A stretch of DNA of 64,000 nucleotides from Streptomyces fuscichromogenes. Lineage in GTDB: Bacteria; Actinomycetota; Actinomycetes; Streptomycetales; Streptomycetaceae. The stretch is from the NCBI RefSeq assembly GCF_014645815.1, contig NZ_BMML01000006.1:170587-234586 (forward strand), in the 5' to 3' direction. This document shows positions 63,444 through 64,000 of the stretch, piece by piece. Made by a program: the position numbers and the translations under genes. The notes below the pieces were generated by a model. The model was not told the DNA's origin, ran no database searches, and saw only the letters and a list, made by a program, of their open reading frames with translations. Within the stretch, counting starts at the first letter, position 1. Every line of letters starts with the position of its first letter.

Positions 63444-64000
63444 ATGGATTCCACCGTTCCGATCGTCATCGCGGGTGCCCTGGTCGGCTTCGCGGTAGGG
63501 CTCACCGGCATGGGCGGCGGAGCGCTCATGACACCGATCATGGTGATGGTGTTCGGGGTGAATCCGACGGCCGCCATCGGCAGCGACCTGGCCGCGTCCG
63601 TGTTCATGAAGCCGTTCGGCGCGCTGGTGCACCAGCGGGCCGGCACCGTGCGCTGGGACATCGTGCGGTGGCTGCTGCCGTCCGCGGTCCCGGCCGCCTT
63701 CGGCGGGGTGTTCCTGCTCCGCGCGCTCGGCGACGGCGACGACCTCCAGCAGCGCGTCAAGTACGTCGTCGGTACGGCGCTGATGCTGGCCGTCGTGGGC
63801 ATGCTCACCCGGATGTGGCTCGACCGCCGCCGTACCGCCGCGGACGGCACCGCCGACGAGGACGCCCAGGTCCCGGTACGGCCCGTGGCCACGCTGCTCA
63901 TCGGGCTGGTGGGCGGGGTGATCGTGGGGATGACCTCGGTCGGCTCGGGCTCCCTGATCATCGTGATGCTGATGCTGGCCCACCCCCGGCTCAAGGCCAA
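63444..64000 (+). CDS. TauE/SafE-family sulfite/anion exporter, 3' partial
   Basis: The frame is open to the window edge (185 codons visible). It begins MDSTVPIVIAGALVGFAVGL and has the TauE motif GLTGMGGGALMTPIM plus the repeat GMTSVGSGSLIIVMLM near the end. Four hydrophobic helices are visible. Members carry sulfite, sulfoacetate or other organic anions. It lies divergent from the ABC exporter. Confidence 0.82.
   Translation, partial: MDSTVPIVIAGALVGFAVGLTGMGGGALMTPIMVMVFGVNPTAAIGSDLAASVFMKPFGALVHQRAGTVRWDIVRWLLPSAVPAAFGGVFLLRALGDGDDLQQRVKYVVGTALMLAVVGMLTRMWLDRRRTAADGTADEDAQVPVRPVATLLIGLVGGVIVGMTSVGSGSLIIVMLMLAHPRLKA

Overview
The window is high-GC DNA from a Streptomyces chromosome. It carries a wblA homologue, a Crp homologue, two ArsA-like ATPases, a whiJ-like XRE/DUF397/anti-sigma set, a SARP-type regulator, rare TTA codons, and many start codons sitting 6-7 nt downstream of a TANNNT box (leaderless transcription). 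The block from crp and nth through the ArsA-like pair, wblA and a class A PBP matches the conserved core order I remember from S. coelicolor (about SCO3569-SCO3580). No rRNA, CRISPR array, origin or intact transposon was seen.

Layout. 0-9 kb is core housekeeping: holin-like membrane protein, epoxide-hydrolase-like enzyme, MarP-type protease, two NUDIX hydrolases, endonuclease III, Crp, MBL hydrolase, RidA. 9-17.3 kb has the ArsA-like pair, wblA, class A PBP, a GatB/YqeY-domain protein, a metallophosphoesterase and a Pr6Pr-like membrane protein. At 17.35 kb lies tRNA-Pro(CGG), followed at once by a 46-bp perfect palindrome and a decayed tyrosine integrase. From there to about 21.3 kb is a decayed integrative island: IS110 relic, broken DUF1877 gene, small ORFs, a phosphorothioate-sensing McrA-like nuclease and an NB-ARC/TPR-type relic. 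21.3-24.4 kb holds an anti-sigma/XRE/DUF397 set and a HTH protein. 24.6-33 kb has a secreted Thr/Pro-rich protein, a HEAT-repeat protein, a PIG-L deacetylase, a methyltransferase and a large secreted GH59-like galactosidase.

34.3-49.5 kb is the most unusual part. A 1590-aa AAA+ ATPase, a flotillin and a His-rich NfeD/YqiJ-like membrane protein lie in a row, next to two TerD proteins, a Ser/Thr kinase, two TatA-like proteins, a voltage-gated-type ion channel, an LCP transferase and a small Arg-rich protein. The ion channel and the small protein each contain an in-frame TTA codon, which predicts bldA-dependent, developmentally late translation. Three copies of a TTGCGCAA palindrome sit upstream of genes in this block. 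It looks like a membrane-centred, Ter-linked stress or conflict system.

49.7-64 kb carries an ArsR/MgtA-type P-type ATPase pair, a GlsB membrane protein, a zinc-ribbon protein, an UPF0718 permease behind a CsoR-like operator, a methyltransferase, a GA-rich minisatellite, a secreted adenosine deaminase, a SARP/NB-ARC regulator converging on a DrrAB-type ABC exporter, and the start of a TauE/SafE transporter. REP-like palindromic repeats (three loci) are spread between genes.
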